64,000 nucleotides of DNA from Pseudarthrobacter sp. NBSH8 (GCF_014217545.1 NZ_CP043178.1:1426001-1490000), one strand, 5' to 3'; numbered from the stretch's first letter, positions 16,762 to 26,090 are shown. Made by a program: numbers and translations. The notes: generated by a model from the letters alone, not told the origin.

Positions 16762-17658
16762 GTGGCCCAGCCTCCGGTCATTGCCGTTGTTGGTCCCACG
16801 GGGTCAGGAAAGTCCGATCTATCCGTGAACCTTGCCCTGGAACTGGATGGCGAGGTCATCAACGCAGATGCCATGCAGTTCTATCGCGGGATGGACATAG
16901 GCACCGCCAAGATCACGCCGGCAGAACGCAAGGGCGTTCCCCATCACCTTCTGGACATCCTGGACGTCACGGAGGAGGCCAGCGTTTCAGTCTTCCAGCA
17001 GCAGGCCCGGAGCATCGTCAGCGGTATCCACGCACGCGGCAAGCGCGCCATTCTGGCGGGCGGTTCGGGTCTCTACGTTCGGGCTGCCCTCGACATCCTC
17101 GAATTCCCCGGCACAGATCCTGTCCTCCGGGGGCAGCTTGAGGCTGAGCTCGAGGAAGTCGGCCGGGATGTCCTCCTGGCGCGGCTCGGGGACGTGGACC
17201 CGGTGTCAGCGGCCCGTGTCTCCGATTCGCGCCGGATAATCAGGGCGCTCGAAGTCCACGAGCTCACCGGCCGGCCGTTCAGCTCCTTTATGCCCCAGCG
17301 GGAGTATTTCCAGCCTGCTGTCCAGATCGGGCTGGCGGTGGACCGAGACGTCCTCCGTGAACGGCTGGCCCAGCGCGTCCACACCATGGTGGACCAGGGG
17401 CTGCTGGCGGAAGTGCGCCGCCTGGATGCGGCCGGTCTGCGCGGCGGCAAGACTGCGCCGCGGGCCCTGGGCTATGCCCAGTTCCTGAAAGTGCTCGACG
17501 GCGGCTCAACAGTTGCCGAGGCAGCCGAGGACACCATCGTGGCCACCCGGCAGTTCGCCAGGCGTCAGCTCACGTGGTTCCGTGCCGATCCCCGCATCGG
17601 CTGGCTGGACTGGCGGGCGCCGGACCTTGCGGCCCAGGCCGTGGCTCTCAGCCGGTAA
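16762..17658 (+). CDS. miaA: tRNA dimethylallyltransferase
   Basis: MiaA transfers a dimethylallyl group from DMAPP to A37 of tRNAs reading UNN codons. The 298-residue protein has the P-loop GPTGSGKS (residues 11-18), [18 protein letters not shown], the GGSGLY segment and the C-terminal RRQLTWFR motif. The GTG start lies three bases after the miaB stop. Its own stop overlaps the predicted -10 of dapF. Confidence 0.96.
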   Translation: MAQPPVIAVVGPTGSGKSDLSVNLALELDGEVINADAMQFYRGMDIGTAKITPAERKGVPHHLLDILDVTEEASVSVFQQQARSIVSGIHARGKRAILAGGSGLYVRAALDILEFPGTDPVLRGQLEAELEEVGRDVLLARLGDVDPVSAARVSDSRRIIRALEVHELTGRPFSSFMPQREYFQPAVQIGLAVDRDVLRERLAQRVHTMVDQGLLAEVRRLDAAGLRGGKTAPRALGYAQFLKVLDGGSTVAEAAEDTIVATRQFARRQLTWFRADPRIGWLDWRAPDLAAQAVALSR

Positions 17659-17661
17659 TCT
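17656..17661 (+). promoter_or_regulatory. Putative -10 (TAATCT) of dapF, overlapping the miaA stop
   Basis: The TAA stop of miaA forms the first three bases of TAATCT, which ends 6 bases before the dapF ATG. Confidence 0.45.
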
Positions 17662-17667
17662 AGGACC

Positions 17668-18612
17668 ATGGACGCAACCCCCGAAGAGACCACAGAGCCC
17701 GCCTTCCGCCCCCTGGGCGGACTCCGCTTCTCCAAGGGACACGGAACAGGCAACGACTTTGTGCTGATCGCTGACCCCGACGGCGTTCATACCATCGACG
17801 CGGGCCAGGTGGCGGCCCTCTGCGACCGTCACCGCGGAATCGGCGGCGACGGCCTGATCCGGGCCGTCCCGTCCCGGTACCTCTCCGAAGGCCGCGAACT
17901 CCTGCTCAGCAGCCCCGAGGCGGAGTGGTTCATGGACTACCGCAACGGCGACGGGTCCCTGTCGGAAATGTGCGGCAACGGGGTCCGTGTTTTTGTACAC
18001 TTTCTGCGTGCCGAGGGACTGGTAGACCTGCCCGACGGCGGCGTACTCACCATCGGGACACGCGGCGGCGTCAAGACCGTGGTCCGGACAGGCGACAGCT
18101 ATGCGGTGGACATGGGGCCGTGGGAATTCATTTTCCCCGGCGACGCGACCGCCAAAGCCATGGATTCGCTGGTCACCGCGGACGGCCTGGAAGTGCCCCG
18201 CCCGGCCCTGTCCGTCAGCATGGGCAACCCGCATACCGTGGTGGCGCTTGCTGAACTGTCCGAACTGGAATCCACCAGGCTTTACACGGCTCCGCAGGTC
18301 GATCCGGTGCCCGCCAATGGAACCAACGTCGAATTCGTCGTGCCTGCTGAACCCCTGGTCCACAACGGGACCGGCACGGTCACCATGCGCGTCCATGAGC
18401 GGGGCGTTGGAGAAACCCAGTCCTGCGGCACAGGTGCGTGCGCGGCCGCAGTGGCCATCCGGCACTGGGCAGGGGCGGAAGCACCGGACTCCTGGCAGGT
18501 CAACGTGCCGGGCGGCGTCGTGGGAGTCAAATTCTTCGCCGGGGCCGGCGGGCGCGAGCACGTCGAGCTCAGCGGGCCCGCCGTCATTGTGGCTACTGGA
18601 ACGCTTTCCTGA
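17668..18612 (+). CDS. dapF: Diaminopimelate epimerase
   Basis: DapF interconverts LL- and meso-diaminopimelate, the cell-wall cross-linking amino acid and lysine precursor. The 314-residue protein shows GHGTGNDFV (24-32), the first catalytic cysteine C102 in MCGNGVR, and the second, C253, in SCGTGACA. All other expected motifs are present. The 3' end overlaps the convergent methyltransferase gene by 20 bases. Confidence 0.97.
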   Translation: MDATPEETTEPAFRPLGGLRFSKGHGTGNDFVLIADPDGVHTIDAGQVAALCDRHRGIGGDGLIRAVPSRYLSEGRELLLSSPEAEWFMDYRNGDGSLSEMCGNGVRVFVHFLRAEGLVDLPDGGVLTIGTRGGVKTVVRTGDSYAVDMGPWEFIFPGDATAKAMDSLVTADGLEVPRPALSVSMGNPHTVVALAELSELESTRLYTAPQVDPVPANGTNVEFVVPAEPLVHNGTGTVTMRVHERGVGETQSCGTGACAAAVAIRHWAGAEAPDSWQVNVPGGVVGVKFFAGAGGREHVELSGPAVIVATGTLS

Positions 18613-19207
18613 CCCGAAGGATCCGGAAGGACTTGGACGTGGACTCCCGGCTGACGGTGAACGATGAATCCAGTTCCGTCGAGAGCCAGCGCTGAAGCGA
18701 ATCCGAGCCCAGGTTCTTTTGGACCACCAGCCACGCGGAGCCGCCCGGCGCCAGCCGGGGCAGCCACATCTTCAGGAGGCTGTGGAGTTCATCCTTGCCG
18801 ATCCGGATGGGTGGGTTGGACCAGATCGTGTCGAAGCGCAGCTCCGGGTCCACGGCGTCAGGAGTGCTGGCCAGCACGTTGCCCAGGCTCAGCAGGGCCG
18901 CATTCTCGGTGGTCAGCGTGATGCAGCGTTCATTGACATCCACCGCGTACACCTTGGCATGCGGCGCGCGCAATGCGAGCGTCAGGGCAATGGGCCCCCA
19001 GCCGCAGCCGATGTCAAGGAGGTTGCCTGTGGGGTCCGGGGCCGGGACCTCGGCCAGGAGCACCGCCGTCCCCTTGTCAATACCGTCGGGACTGAAGATG
19101 CCGCCGGACGTCTGCAATGTGCGCGTCTCGCCGGCCAGTTCCACTGTGAGCGGTTTGCGGGCGAACGGCCCGGCGGGCGATGCGCTGAAATAGTGTGCGG
19201 ACTCCAT
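18593..19207 (-). CDS. RsmC-like class I SAM methyltransferase
   Basis: The 204-residue protein has the SAM-binding motif LLDIGCGWGPI (about residues 63-73) and a catalytic NPPIR motif (about 129-133), as in the 16S rRNA G1207 methyltransferase RsmC and its single-domain relatives. The C-terminal LVVQKNLGS segment is also typical. The target, rRNA or another nucleic acid, is inferred from family only. A TAATCT hexamer lies 8 bases before its ATG on the minus strand. Confidence 0.85.
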   Translation of the reverse strand: MESAHYFSASPAGPFARKPLTVELAGETRTLQTSGGIFSPDGIDKGTAVLLAEVPAPDPTGNLLDIGCGWGPIALTLALRAPHAKVYAVDVNERCITLTTENAALLSLGNVLASTPDAVDPELRFDTIWSNPPIRIGKDELHSLLKMWLPRLAPGGSAWLVVQKNLGSDSLQRWLSTELDSSFTVSRESTSKSFRILRVRKAFQ

Positions 19208-19265
19208 AACTGGCCAGATTAGTTGGCCGGGGTGGACAATGCGAAACCGCGGCCACCTCTTCTGC

Positions 19266-19271
19266 TAATCT
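19266..19271 (+). promoter_or_regulatory. Putative -10 (TAATCT) of the hflX leader
   Basis: TAATCT ends 7 bases before an ATG that opens a six-codon reading frame. It is placed to give a leaderless mini-ORF followed by a long leader. No convincing -35 was found. Confidence 0.45.
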
Positions 19272-19278
19272 TGAACCC

Positions 19279-19299
19279 ATGTTCTTGATCTTCGAGTAG
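19279..19299 (+). CDS. Putative leader peptide MFLIFE upstream of hflX
   Basis: An ATG 7 bases after a -10-like hexamer opens a six-codon frame (MFLIFE, stop TAG). If transcription starts there, the peptide would be translated from the very 5' end of the hflX transcript. Short hydrophobic leader peptides are known upstream of some ribosome-rescue and antibiotic-resistance genes, where ribosome stalling controls expression. That role here is inference. No codon-usage test is possible on six codons. Confidence 0.35.
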   Translation: MFLIFE

Positions 19300-19649
19300 C
19301 CGGCACGGCCGGTGTCCCTCCCGGACGCCGCCTGTCCCGAAGCCGTGCCCCGCAGCGATGCAGGTATTAACCTTCCGCAAGTGCGCCACATGACAGGCCT
19401 TCGTAGCTGTTATGCCGCCGGGCAATACTCGAGTGATCTGCCGCTGCCGGTCCCTTGCAGTTTGCCCGCGCTTTCCACCACTCCCCGCATCTCCCGGATG
19501 CGCAGACTCCCTGCACGCCACGGTCCGGACCGGCGCGCGCAGCAGACCAGGAGGCCCGCATGACTGCAAGCCGTCAGCCCAGCGCGAATACTTCCCCACA
19601 GACCAACGATCCGCACTATTCTGAAAATGCCGAATCTTCAAAGGAGACC
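19300..19649 (+). other. Long 5' leader region of hflX
   Basis: About 350 bases separate the mini-ORF from the hflX start. The frame upstream of hflX is open but its third positions are GC-poor, unlike neighbouring genes, so it is probably not coding. It contains GC-rich inverted repeats such as CGGTCCGGACCG (19521-19532). I found no known riboswitch. Confidence 0.4.
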
Positions 19650-21215
19650 ATGACCAGCCAGCCCAACACCGGTTCCGATCCAGCAGCCCAGGACATGAGT
19701 CCCGAGGAGATCCAAGCTGTCATCGACCGGATTCTCGCCAAGGACGTACCGGCCAGGAACCTCACCGCCGCAGACGGTGACAAAGCCGTGTTCGGCAGGG
19801 CTCAGGCGATTTCCCGCTTGGACGACGAACACACCAGCTACGACGGCGACCAGCAGGACCGGGAAGAACGCCGGGCACTACGGCGCGTGGCCGGTCTGTC
19901 CACCGAACTCGAAGATGTCACCGAAGTCGAATACCGGCAGCTGCGGCTCGAACGTGTGGTCCTGGCCGGGCTATGGTCCGAAGGCACCTTGGCGGACGCG
20001 GAAAATTCCCTGCGTGAACTTGCCGCCCTTGCTGAAACAGCAGGCTCGGAAGTCCTGGACGGTATGGTGCAGCGCCGTGCCAAACCGGACCCGGGCACGT
20101 TCCTCGGTTCCGGAAAGGCCCTTGAGCTCAAGGAAATCGTGATGGCCACCGGGGCTGACACGGTTGTGGTGGATGCCGAGTTGGCACCGTCCCAGCGCCG
20201 AAGCCTGGAGGACATCGTTAAGGTCAAGGTCATTGACCGCACGGCCCTGATCCTTGACATCTTCGCCCAGCACGCGAAGAGCCGTGAAGGCAAGGCCCAG
20301 GTGGAGTTGGCGCAGCTCGAATACCTCCTGCCACGCCTGCGCGGCTGGGGTGAGTCGATGTCCCGCCAGGCCGGTGGCCAGGTGGGCGGCGCCGGCGCCG
20401 GCATGGGTTCGCGCGGACCCGGTGAGACGAAAATCGAACTGGACCGTCGCCGGATCCGGACGCGCATGGCGAAACTGCGGCGCGAGATTGCGGCGATGAA
20501 GCCGGCACGGGAAACCAAGCGGGCCAACCGCCGTCGTAATTCAGTGCCTTCCGTTGCGATTGCCGGATACACGAACGCCGGGAAGTCATCGCTGCTGAAC
20601 AGGCTGACCGACGCCGGTGTGCTGGTGGAGAACGCACTGTTCGCCACCCTGGATCCCACCGTGCGAAAGGCCGAAACCTCCGATGGCCTCGGCTACACCC
20701 TGGCGGACACCGTGGGTTTTGTGCGTTTACTGCCCACACAGTTGGTGGAGGCCTTCCGCTCCACGTTGGAGGAAGTGGCTGACGCGGATCTGATCCTGCA
20801 CGTGGTGGACGTGTCCCATCCGGACCCGGAGGGCCAGATTGCCGCAGTCCGCAAGGTCTTCAGCGAAGTGGATGCCCGCAAGGTGCCGGAGATCATAGTC
20901 CTGAACAAGGCCGACGCCGCTGATCCGTTTGTAGTGGAGCGCCTTAAGCAGCGCGAGCCGCGCCACGTGGTGGTCTCGGCCCGCACCGGCCAGGGGATCG
21001 CCGAATTGCTGCAGGCCATCAGTGACGGGATTCCCCGGCCCGGCGTGAAGCTGGAACTCCTTATTCCCTACGACCGCGGTGACCTGATCAGCAAACTGCA
21101 CGAGACCGACGCCGAGATCCTGAGCCTGGATCACGGCGAGCACGGTACCCGCGCTTTGGTGATGGTGCGTGAAGGCCTTGCGGCTGAACTGGAATCCTTC
21201 ATCAACCATGACTGA
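19650..21215 (+). CDS. hflX: GTPase HflX, ribosome-splitting factor
   Basis: HflX is a translational GTPase-family protein that splits stalled or stress-inactivated 70S ribosomes. The product is 521 residues from the ATG at 19650, which has AAGGAG just upstream. Features are a long N-terminal domain, the glycine-rich linker GGQVGGAGAGMGSRGPGE with ETKIELDRRRIR, G1 GYTNAGKSS (306-314), G3 DTVGF and G4 NKAD. An N-terminal extension of about 40 acidic residues is also seen in relatives. The helicase gene downstream overlaps its last codons. Confidence 0.94.
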   Translation: MTSQPNTGSDPAAQDMSPEEIQAVIDRILAKDVPARNLTAADGDKAVFGRAQAISRLDDEHTSYDGDQQDREERRALRRVAGLSTELEDVTEVEYRQLRLERVVLAGLWSEGTLADAENSLRELAALAETAGSEVLDGMVQRRAKPDPGTFLGSGKALELKEIVMATGADTVVVDAELAPSQRRSLEDIVKVKVIDRTALILDIFAQHAKSREGKAQVELAQLEYLLPRLRGWGESMSRQAGGQVGGAGAGMGSRGPGETKIELDRRRIRTRMAKLRREIAAMKPARETKRANRRRNSVPSVAIAGYTNAGKSSLLNRLTDAGVLVENALFATLDPTVRKAETSDGLGYTLADTVGFVRLLPTQLVEAFRSTLEEVADADLILHVVDVSHPDPEGQIAAVRKVFSEVDARKVPEIIVLNKADAADPFVVERLKQREPRHVVVSARTGQGIAELLQAISDGIPRPGVKLELLIPYDRGDLISKLHETDAEILSLDHGEHGTRALVMVREGLAAELESFINHD

Positions 21216-23265
21216 GGTTGTGGCAGGGGAAGTCAAAGGTACGGCCGGCGAGCAGTTCGTGATCGAACTGCTCGACCGCGCCGTAACCGGCATGGGCGGT
21301 CAAAGCCGCAGCGGCCAGCACGAGATGGCAAGGCAGGTGGCCAGAGCCATCGAAAGCGGCGACCACCTCCTGGTGCAGGCCGGAACGGGGACCGGAAAGT
21401 CACTGGCCTACCTGATTCCGCTCATTGCTCACTCGCTCGTGAGCAACAAGCCCACGCTCGTGTCCACAGCCACACTTGCGCTGCAGACCCAGATTGTGGG
21501 GCGCGACCTTCCCCGGCTGCTGAAGACCATCACACCCGCCCTCGATCGCCCCGTCAAGGTGGCCCTTGTCAAGGGCCGCTCCAACTATGTGTGCCAGCAT
21601 AAGCTCGTAGGCGGGTTCCCTTCTGAGGAACCCGCCGAGGGCCAGCTGTTCTCCCTCGGCGAGGACACCAGCGTCCCGCATTTCGCCGCCGCCTTGGGCG
21701 GGCCGTCGTCCCAGCTGGGGAAGGAAGTGGTGCGCCTGCGGGAGTGGGCGGAAAAGACCACCACGGGCGACCGTGATGAGCTGCTTCCCGGGGTAACGGA
21801 CCGGGCCTGGCGGCAGGTGTCTGTGACGTCCATGGAATGCCTGGGCGCCCAAAAATGCCCCATGGCGGCCGAATGCTTCAGTGAACTGGCACGCCACGAC
21901 GCCGCCGAGGCTGACGTGGTGGTCACCAACCATGCCATGCTCGCGGTCAGCGCCTTTGAAGGCCTCGCAGTGCTCCCCGAGTACGACGTTGTGGTGGTGG
22001 ACGAGGCCCACGAATTGCAGGACCGTGTCACCGGTGCCGTGTCGGGGCAACTCTCCGTGGCAATGGTCCACGCTGCCGCGTCGGGCGCGCGCAAACACAC
22101 GGCCATCACGGTGGATGCCCTCAACGCAGCTGCCGCCAACCTGGAACTCGCCCTGGCCGGGGTGCCCAACGGGCTGCTGCCCAACGGCCTCAACGACGAA
22201 CAGCTGGACTGCGTGGACCAGTTGCGTGAGGCGTGCCGGGCTGCACTCTCTGATTCCAAGGGTGACGGCAGCCAAACGGCCGACGGCGGGCGGCAGCTCG
22301 CGCGCTCACGCCTGATGCTGATCCTCGAACTGTGTGAACGGCTCATTGTGGCCCGTGAGAACCGTGAAGTGGTGTGGTTTTCCCGCGCAAGTTCCTTCGA
22401 CCCGCAACAGGGCTATGCCCAGCCCGACGAGTCTGCGCCAGCCCTGGTCAACATCGCGCCGCTCAGCGTTGCCGGAAAGCTCCGCGAAGGGCTGTTCGCC
22501 GGCCACACCGTGGTGCTGACCTCGGCCACGCTTGCCATCGGCTCAGCCTTTGAACCGGCCGCCGGCGGCCTGGGGCTGGTGGGGGAGGGCGCGCCGAGCT
22601 GGACCGGGATCGACGTCGGATCGCCGTTTGATTATCCCAAGCAGGGGATCCTCTACGTCGCAGGGCACCTGCCCAAGCCGGGCCGCGGGGCGTCGCCGGA
22701 GGCACTCGATGAACTTGAAGCGCTGATCCGGGCGTCCGGCGGCGGAGCCCTGTGTCTCTTTTCATCGCGCCGGGCCGCCGAGGAGGCCGCGGAGGCGATG
22801 CGTCCCAGGCTCGGCCTCAGCATTCTCTGCCAGGGCGACTCCACCATGACTGCCCTCGTGAAGCAGTTCGCGGACGAGCCCGATACCTGTCTCTTCGGAA
22901 CCATGTCCCTCTGGCAGGGTGTGGATGTTCCGGGCGGATCATGCCGGCTCGTGGTGATCGACCGCATTCCGTTCCCGCGGCCGGACGATCCGCTGATGAC
23001 AGCACGGTCCCGCGCCGTTGCGCAGGCCGGCGGAAACGGCTTTATGGCGGTATCGGCGACCCACGCGGCCATCCGCCTGGCCCAGGGCGCGGGCCGCCTG
23101 ATCCGTTCCACCGGAGACAAAGGCGTGGTGGCCGTGCTTGATTCCCGGCTTGCCACCGAGCGCTACGCCGGATTCCTCCGCGCCGCGCTGCCGCCGTTCT
23201 GGCCCACCACGGACCGCAAGATAGCGTTTGCTGCCTTGGAAAGGCTGGCCGGGAAGGGCGCCTGA
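21208..23265 (+). CDS. ATP-dependent helicase, DinG/XPD-like with iron-sulfur cluster
   Basis: The 685-residue protein is a superfamily 2 helicase of the DinG/XPD type, which unwinds 5'-tailed DNA, R-loops or G-quadruplexes. Walker A is GTGTGKS (59-65) and the Walker B box is DEAH (265-268). Four cysteines positioned for an iron-sulfur cluster are C129, C211, C217 and C223. C-terminal motifs SRRAAEEA, SLWQGVDVPG and QGAGRLIRS are present. The ATG at 21208 overlaps the hflX stop by eight bases, so translation is probably coupled. lexA is convergent. No LexA box precedes it. Confidence 0.93.
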   Translation: MTEVVAGEVKGTAGEQFVIELLDRAVTGMGGQSRSGQHEMARQVARAIESGDHLLVQAGTGTGKSLAYLIPLIAHSLVSNKPTLVSTATLALQTQIVGRDLPRLLKTITPALDRPVKVALVKGRSNYVCQHKLVGGFPSEEPAEGQLFSLGEDTSVPHFAAALGGPSSQLGKEVVRLREWAEKTTTGDRDELLPGVTDRAWRQVSVTSMECLGAQKCPMAAECFSELARHDAAEADVVVTNHAMLAVSAFEGLAVLPEYDVVVVDEAHELQDRVTGAVSGQLSVAMVHAAASGARKHTAITVDALNAAAANLELALAGVPNGLLPNGLNDEQLDCVDQLREACRAALSDSKGDGSQTADGGRQLARSRLMLILELCERLIVARENREVVWFSRASSFDPQQGYAQPDESAPALVNIAPLSVAGKLREGLFAGHTVVLTSATLAIGSAFEPAAGGLGLVGEGAPSWTGIDVGSPFDYPKQGILYVAGHLPKPGRGASPEALDELEALIRASGGGALCLFSSRRAAEEAAEAMRPRLGLSILCQGDSTMTALVKQFADEPDTCLFGTMSLWQGVDVPGGSCRLVVIDRIPFPRPDDPLMTARSRAVAQAGGNGFMAVSATHAAIRLAQGAGRLIRSTGDKGVVAVLDSRLATERYAGFLRAALPPFWPTTDRKIAFAALERLAGKGA

Positions 23266-23299
23266 CTGAACGTGGACACTGTGTGGTCCTGCAAAGGCA

Positions 23300-23348
23300 G
23301 GCCCCGCCCCTTGCTTGCCCTCGTCCTGGCCGAGGGGGCGTGGAGGCC
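23300..23348. terminator. Possible bidirectional terminator between the helicase gene and lexA
   Basis: An imperfect GC-rich stem (GGCCCCGCCCC against GGGGCGTGGAGGCC) encloses a smaller CCCTCG/CGAGGG stem between convergent genes. There is no T run, so termination efficiency is uncertain. Confidence 0.35.
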
Positions 23349-23359
23349 CGCTGCGGGAC

Positions 23360-24103
23360 CTAGAGCGAGCGCAGGACCGAGACGACCTTGCCCATGATTG
23401 TGGCGTGATCGCCCAGGATGGGTTCGTATTGCGTGTTCTGCGGCAACAGCCACGTGTGTCCATCGCGTTGGCGGAACGTCTTCACGGTGGCTTCATCGTC
23501 CAGCAGGGCCGCGACGATATCGCCGTTGGCGGCGTCGGCCTGGCGGCGGACCACTACCCAGTCGCCGTCGCAGATGGCAGCGTCCACCATGGAGTCGCCG
23601 GCCACGCGCAGCATAAAAAGTTCACCCTGGCCCACGAGCTGCCGCGGCAGGGGCATCACGTCTTCCACCACCTGGTCGGCAAGGATGGGCCCGCCCGCCG
23701 CGATCCGGCCCACCAGCGGCACCATGGCGGTGTCCATGGCGGAGGGAAGTTCGGTGACCGTTCCGCCGAGGCCGTGCAGGACTGAGGGCTTGGTAGTCCC
23801 CTTGGACTTAGTGGACCCGCCATCCAGCGTCAACGGCATGAGGACCTCCATGGCACGCGGACGTTTGGGGTCCCGGCGCAGGTATCCCAGCTTTTCCAGC
23901 TGCGACAGCTGGTGGGTCACGCTGGACAAACTCGCCAGGCCCACGGTGTCGCCGATTTCACGCATCGACGGCGGATAGCCGTTGTCATTCACCGAGCGCT
24001 GGATGGTCTCAAGGATCTTCTTCTGGCGGGCGGTGAGCCCCTTGGGGGTCCGTTGGGGCTGGCGGCGCGGTGTCGCCTTGCCCCCGGCGGCTGGTGCTGC
24101 CAT
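23360..24103 (-). CDS. lexA: LexA repressor
   Basis: LexA represses SOS genes and cleaves itself when RecA filaments form. The 247-residue product has a winged helix ([20 protein letters not shown], residues 46-65), the Ala136-Gly137 cleavage site in GRIAAGGPI, catalytic Ser171 in AGDSMVD and Lys208 in ATVKTF. The frame is open to a GTG at 24247, but its first 25 or so codons have AT-rich third positions and lie next to the LexA box. The ATG at 24103 was therefore preferred, leaving a leader of about 145 bases. Confidence 0.95.
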   Translation of the reverse strand: MAAPAAGGKATPRRQPQRTPKGLTARQKKILETIQRSVNDNGYPPSMREIGDTVGLASLSSVTHQLSQLEKLGYLRRDPKRPRAMEVLMPLTLDGGSTKSKGTTKPSVLHGLGGTVTELPSAMDTAMVPLVGRIAAGGPILADQVVEDVMPLPRQLVGQGELFMLRVAGDSMVDAAICDGDWVVVRRQADAANGDIVAALLDDEATVKTFRQRDGHTWLLPQNTQYEPILGDHATIMGKVVSVLRSL

Positions 24104-24256
24104 GTTCGCCAATGCCTTTCGGTTGCCCGGATCCGCTCCGGCCGCTGGTGCCTGGAACGCCCCGGGGCTGGTGTCGGAGTTGATTGTCAGACCCTGCTGA
24201 TCAACTACAGAGGTGGTTGTTCTTTGATCCAAACGTAGGCCAGCCACAGGGCTTTT

Positions 24257-24272
24257 TCAAACATTTGTTCTA
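24257..24272 (-). promoter_or_regulatory. LexA box of lexA (TCAAACATTTGTTCTA)
   Basis: Matches TCGAAC-N4-GTTCGA with two substitutions. It lies on the lexA side of the divergent region and fits autoregulation. Confidence 0.7.
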
Positions 24273-24323
24273 GCGAGTCTCGACAATATTCGTTGATAAG
24301 TGCTAAAAATGAAGAAGCAAAGT

Positions 24324-24339
24324 TCGAACATGTGTTCTA
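24324..24339 (+). promoter_or_regulatory. LexA box of the LysM gene (TCGAACATGTGTTCTA)
   Basis: Matches the operator with a single mismatch. It lies 113 bases before the LysM gene start, on its side of the lexA divergent promoter region. Confidence 0.8.
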
Positions 24340-24452
24340 CTCGTTGCTTGCGGATTCGAATACTCGAATTTATGGACGGCCCAGGCCGGCACCGGCAAGT
24401 GGACGCGGAGGACGCGCCGGGCAGCACAGTATGGTCCAGGAGGGCTCATTTC

Positions 24453-24893
24453 ATGTCAGCTATATCTGCTTCGCAGGACTCGCGTCCGCAGCTCGTTTCC
24501 GTGCAGGACCTCACCGCGCGGCAGTGGTCCGGGCCCCTGCCGGCTTCGGGTGCGGCGCCCAGGCAGCGCAGGGAATCTTTGCCGCCGCTGCGCCTGACCC
24601 GCAGGGGACGGATTGTCCTCATTGGCATCCCGCTGGTGATCCTGGCCGCAATCCTGCTTTCGCTGGCAGGTTTCCTCAACGCACCGGCGAAGGCTGCCGA
24701 CTCTGCCGCCGACCTGTCCTTGACGCCAACTGTGTCGGTTACGGTCCAGGCCGGGCAGTCCCTCTGGGCCATCGCCAGTACCGTTGCGCCCGAGCGTGAT
24801 CCCCGTGATGTCATCGCGGATATTGCTCAATTGAACAATCTTTCCGCCGGCGGCGTTGTCCCCGGACAGCAGCTCTTCGTCCCCACGAAGTAG
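24453..24893 (+). CDS. SOS-controlled small membrane LysM protein (candidate division inhibitor)
   Basis: The 146-residue protein has a cytoplasmic N-terminus, one membrane helix (IVLIGIPLVILAAILLSLAG, about residues 55-74) and an external LysM peptidoglycan-binding domain (VQAGQSLWAIASTVAP to GQQLFVPTK). Genes divergent from lexA with this build include yneA of Bacillus, divS of Corynebacterium and Rv2719c/ChiZ of M. tuberculosis, all SOS-induced division suppressors. The layout and LexA box strongly suggest the same role. AGGAGG lies nine bases before the ATG, which supports this start over the open upstream frame. Confidence 0.85.
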   Translation: MSAISASQDSRPQLVSVQDLTARQWSGPLPASGAAPRQRRESLPPLRLTRRGRIVLIGIPLVILAAILLSLAGFLNAPAKAADSAADLSLTPTVSVTVQAGQSLWAIASTVAPERDPRDVIADIAQLNNLSAGGVVPGQQLFVPTK

Positions 24894-24959
24894 GGAGGTT
24901 CCAGGCTCTGGAACGTGCCGCCGCAGGCCGTCACATTTTCCGGCCGTCTGCTTCGGACC

Positions 24960-24965
24960 TAAACT
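24960..24965 (+). promoter_or_regulatory. Putative -10 (TAAACT) of the his operon
   Basis: TAAACT ends 6 bases before the hisC GTG. No Shine-Dalgarno sequence intervenes, so a leaderless operon start is likely. Confidence 0.5.
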
Positions 24966-24971
24966 GTTCAG

Positions 24972-26090
24972 GTGAATGACCAGCTAGAGCGTCTGAACAG
25001 ACTTCCCCTCCGGACCAACCTCCGCGGGCTAACCCCGTATGGTGCCCCGCAGTTGGATGTACCTATCCTGCTGAACGTCAACGAAAACACCCATGGGGTC
25101 CCGGCGGACGTCCGGGCCGCGATCAGTGTGGCCGTGACGGAGGCCGCGGCAGGACTCAACCGCTACCCGGACCGTGAGTTCACCGAACTCCGGGAAGCGC
25201 TGGCCGAATACCTCGGCCACGGTCTTGATGCCACCAATATTTGGGCAGCCAACGGATCCAATGAGGTCCTCCAGCAGATTCTCCAGGCGTTCGGCGGACC
25301 CGGGCGCACGGCCCTGGGATTCCCGCCCACGTATTCCATGTACCCGCTCCTGGCCAGCGGCACCGACACCGGGTACATTATTGGGCAGCGCGCCGATGAC
25401 TACGGGCTCAGTGCAGAATCGGCTGCCTTGCAGGTCAAGGAGCTTCAGCCCAACATAGTTTTCCTGTGCTCACCGAACAACCCAACCGGCACCGGCCTGG
25501 GCCTGGATGTTGTGGAGGCCGTGTACGCGGCCGGCGAGGCCAGCCAGACCATTGTGATCGTTGACGAGGCCTACCACGAGTTCGCCCACGACGGAACGTA
25601 CAGCGCCCTGACCCTGCTGCCCGGCAGGGAACGCCTCATTGTGTCCCGCACCATGAGCAAGGCGTTCGCCCTCGCGGGTGCACGCCTGGGCTACATGGCC
25701 GCCGCCCCCGAGGTCACGGACGCACTCCGCCTGGTTCGGCTGCCGTACCACCTCTCGGCCATCACCCAGGCAACAGCCCTTGCCGCCCTCCAGCACCGCA
25801 CTGCCCTGATGGCCGATGTCGAGGACATCAAGGAACAGCGCGACCGCATCGTTTCGGAGCTGACCCGCATGGGCCTCAAACCTGCCGCCTCGGATTCGAA
25901 CTATGTGTTCTTCGGCGGCCTCGACAACCCGCGTGATGTCTGGCAGCAGTTGCTGGACGACGGCGTGCTGATACGCGACGTCGGCATCCCCGGCCACCTG
26001 CGTGTCACGGCAGGCACTGAGACCGAGACCACATCGTTCCTGACGTCGCTGGAACGCATCCTGGCCAGCCAGGCCACGCTGCCAGCCTAA
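24972..26090 (+). CDS. hisC: Histidinol-phosphate aminotransferase
   Basis: HisC is a class I/II PLP aminotransferase making histidinol phosphate from imidazole-acetol phosphate. The 372-residue protein has the PLP lysine K230 in TMSKAFALAGARLGY, plus SPNNPTGTG and VDEAYHEF. It starts the his cluster in this window. hisG and hisD are not in the window. Confidence 0.94.
   Translation: MNDQLERLNRLPLRTNLRGLTPYGAPQLDVPILLNVNENTHGVPADVRAAISVAVTEAAAGLNRYPDREFTELREALAEYLGHGLDATNIWAANGSNEVLQQILQAFGGPGRTALGFPPTYSMYPLLASGTDTGYIIGQRADDYGLSAESAALQVKELQPNIVFLCSPNNPTGTGLGLDVVEAVYAAGEASQTIVIVDEAYHEFAHDGTYSALTLLPGRERLIVSRTMSKAFALAGARLGYMAAAPEVTDALRLVRLPYHLSAITQATALAALQHRTALMADVEDIKEQRDRIVSELTRMGLKPAASDSNYVFFGGLDNPRDVWQQLLDDGVLIRDVGIPGHLRVTAGTETETTSFLTSLERILASQATLPA

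Noticed and set aside
19455..19649. N-terminal extension of hflX
   Set aside because: Third codon positions are not GC-rich as in neighbouring genes, and the ATG at 19650 has a strong AAGGAG.
24104..24247. N-terminal extension of lexA from the GTG at 24247
   Set aside because: The first ~25 codons have AT-rich third positions and the start would sit beside the LexA box. The ATG at 24103 gives a normal-length LexA.
24354..24372. TTCGAATACTCGAATTT near the LysM gene as a third LexA box
   Set aside because: The two TCGAA units are direct rather than inverted repeats at the required spacing, so it does not fit TCGAAC-N4-GTTCGA.
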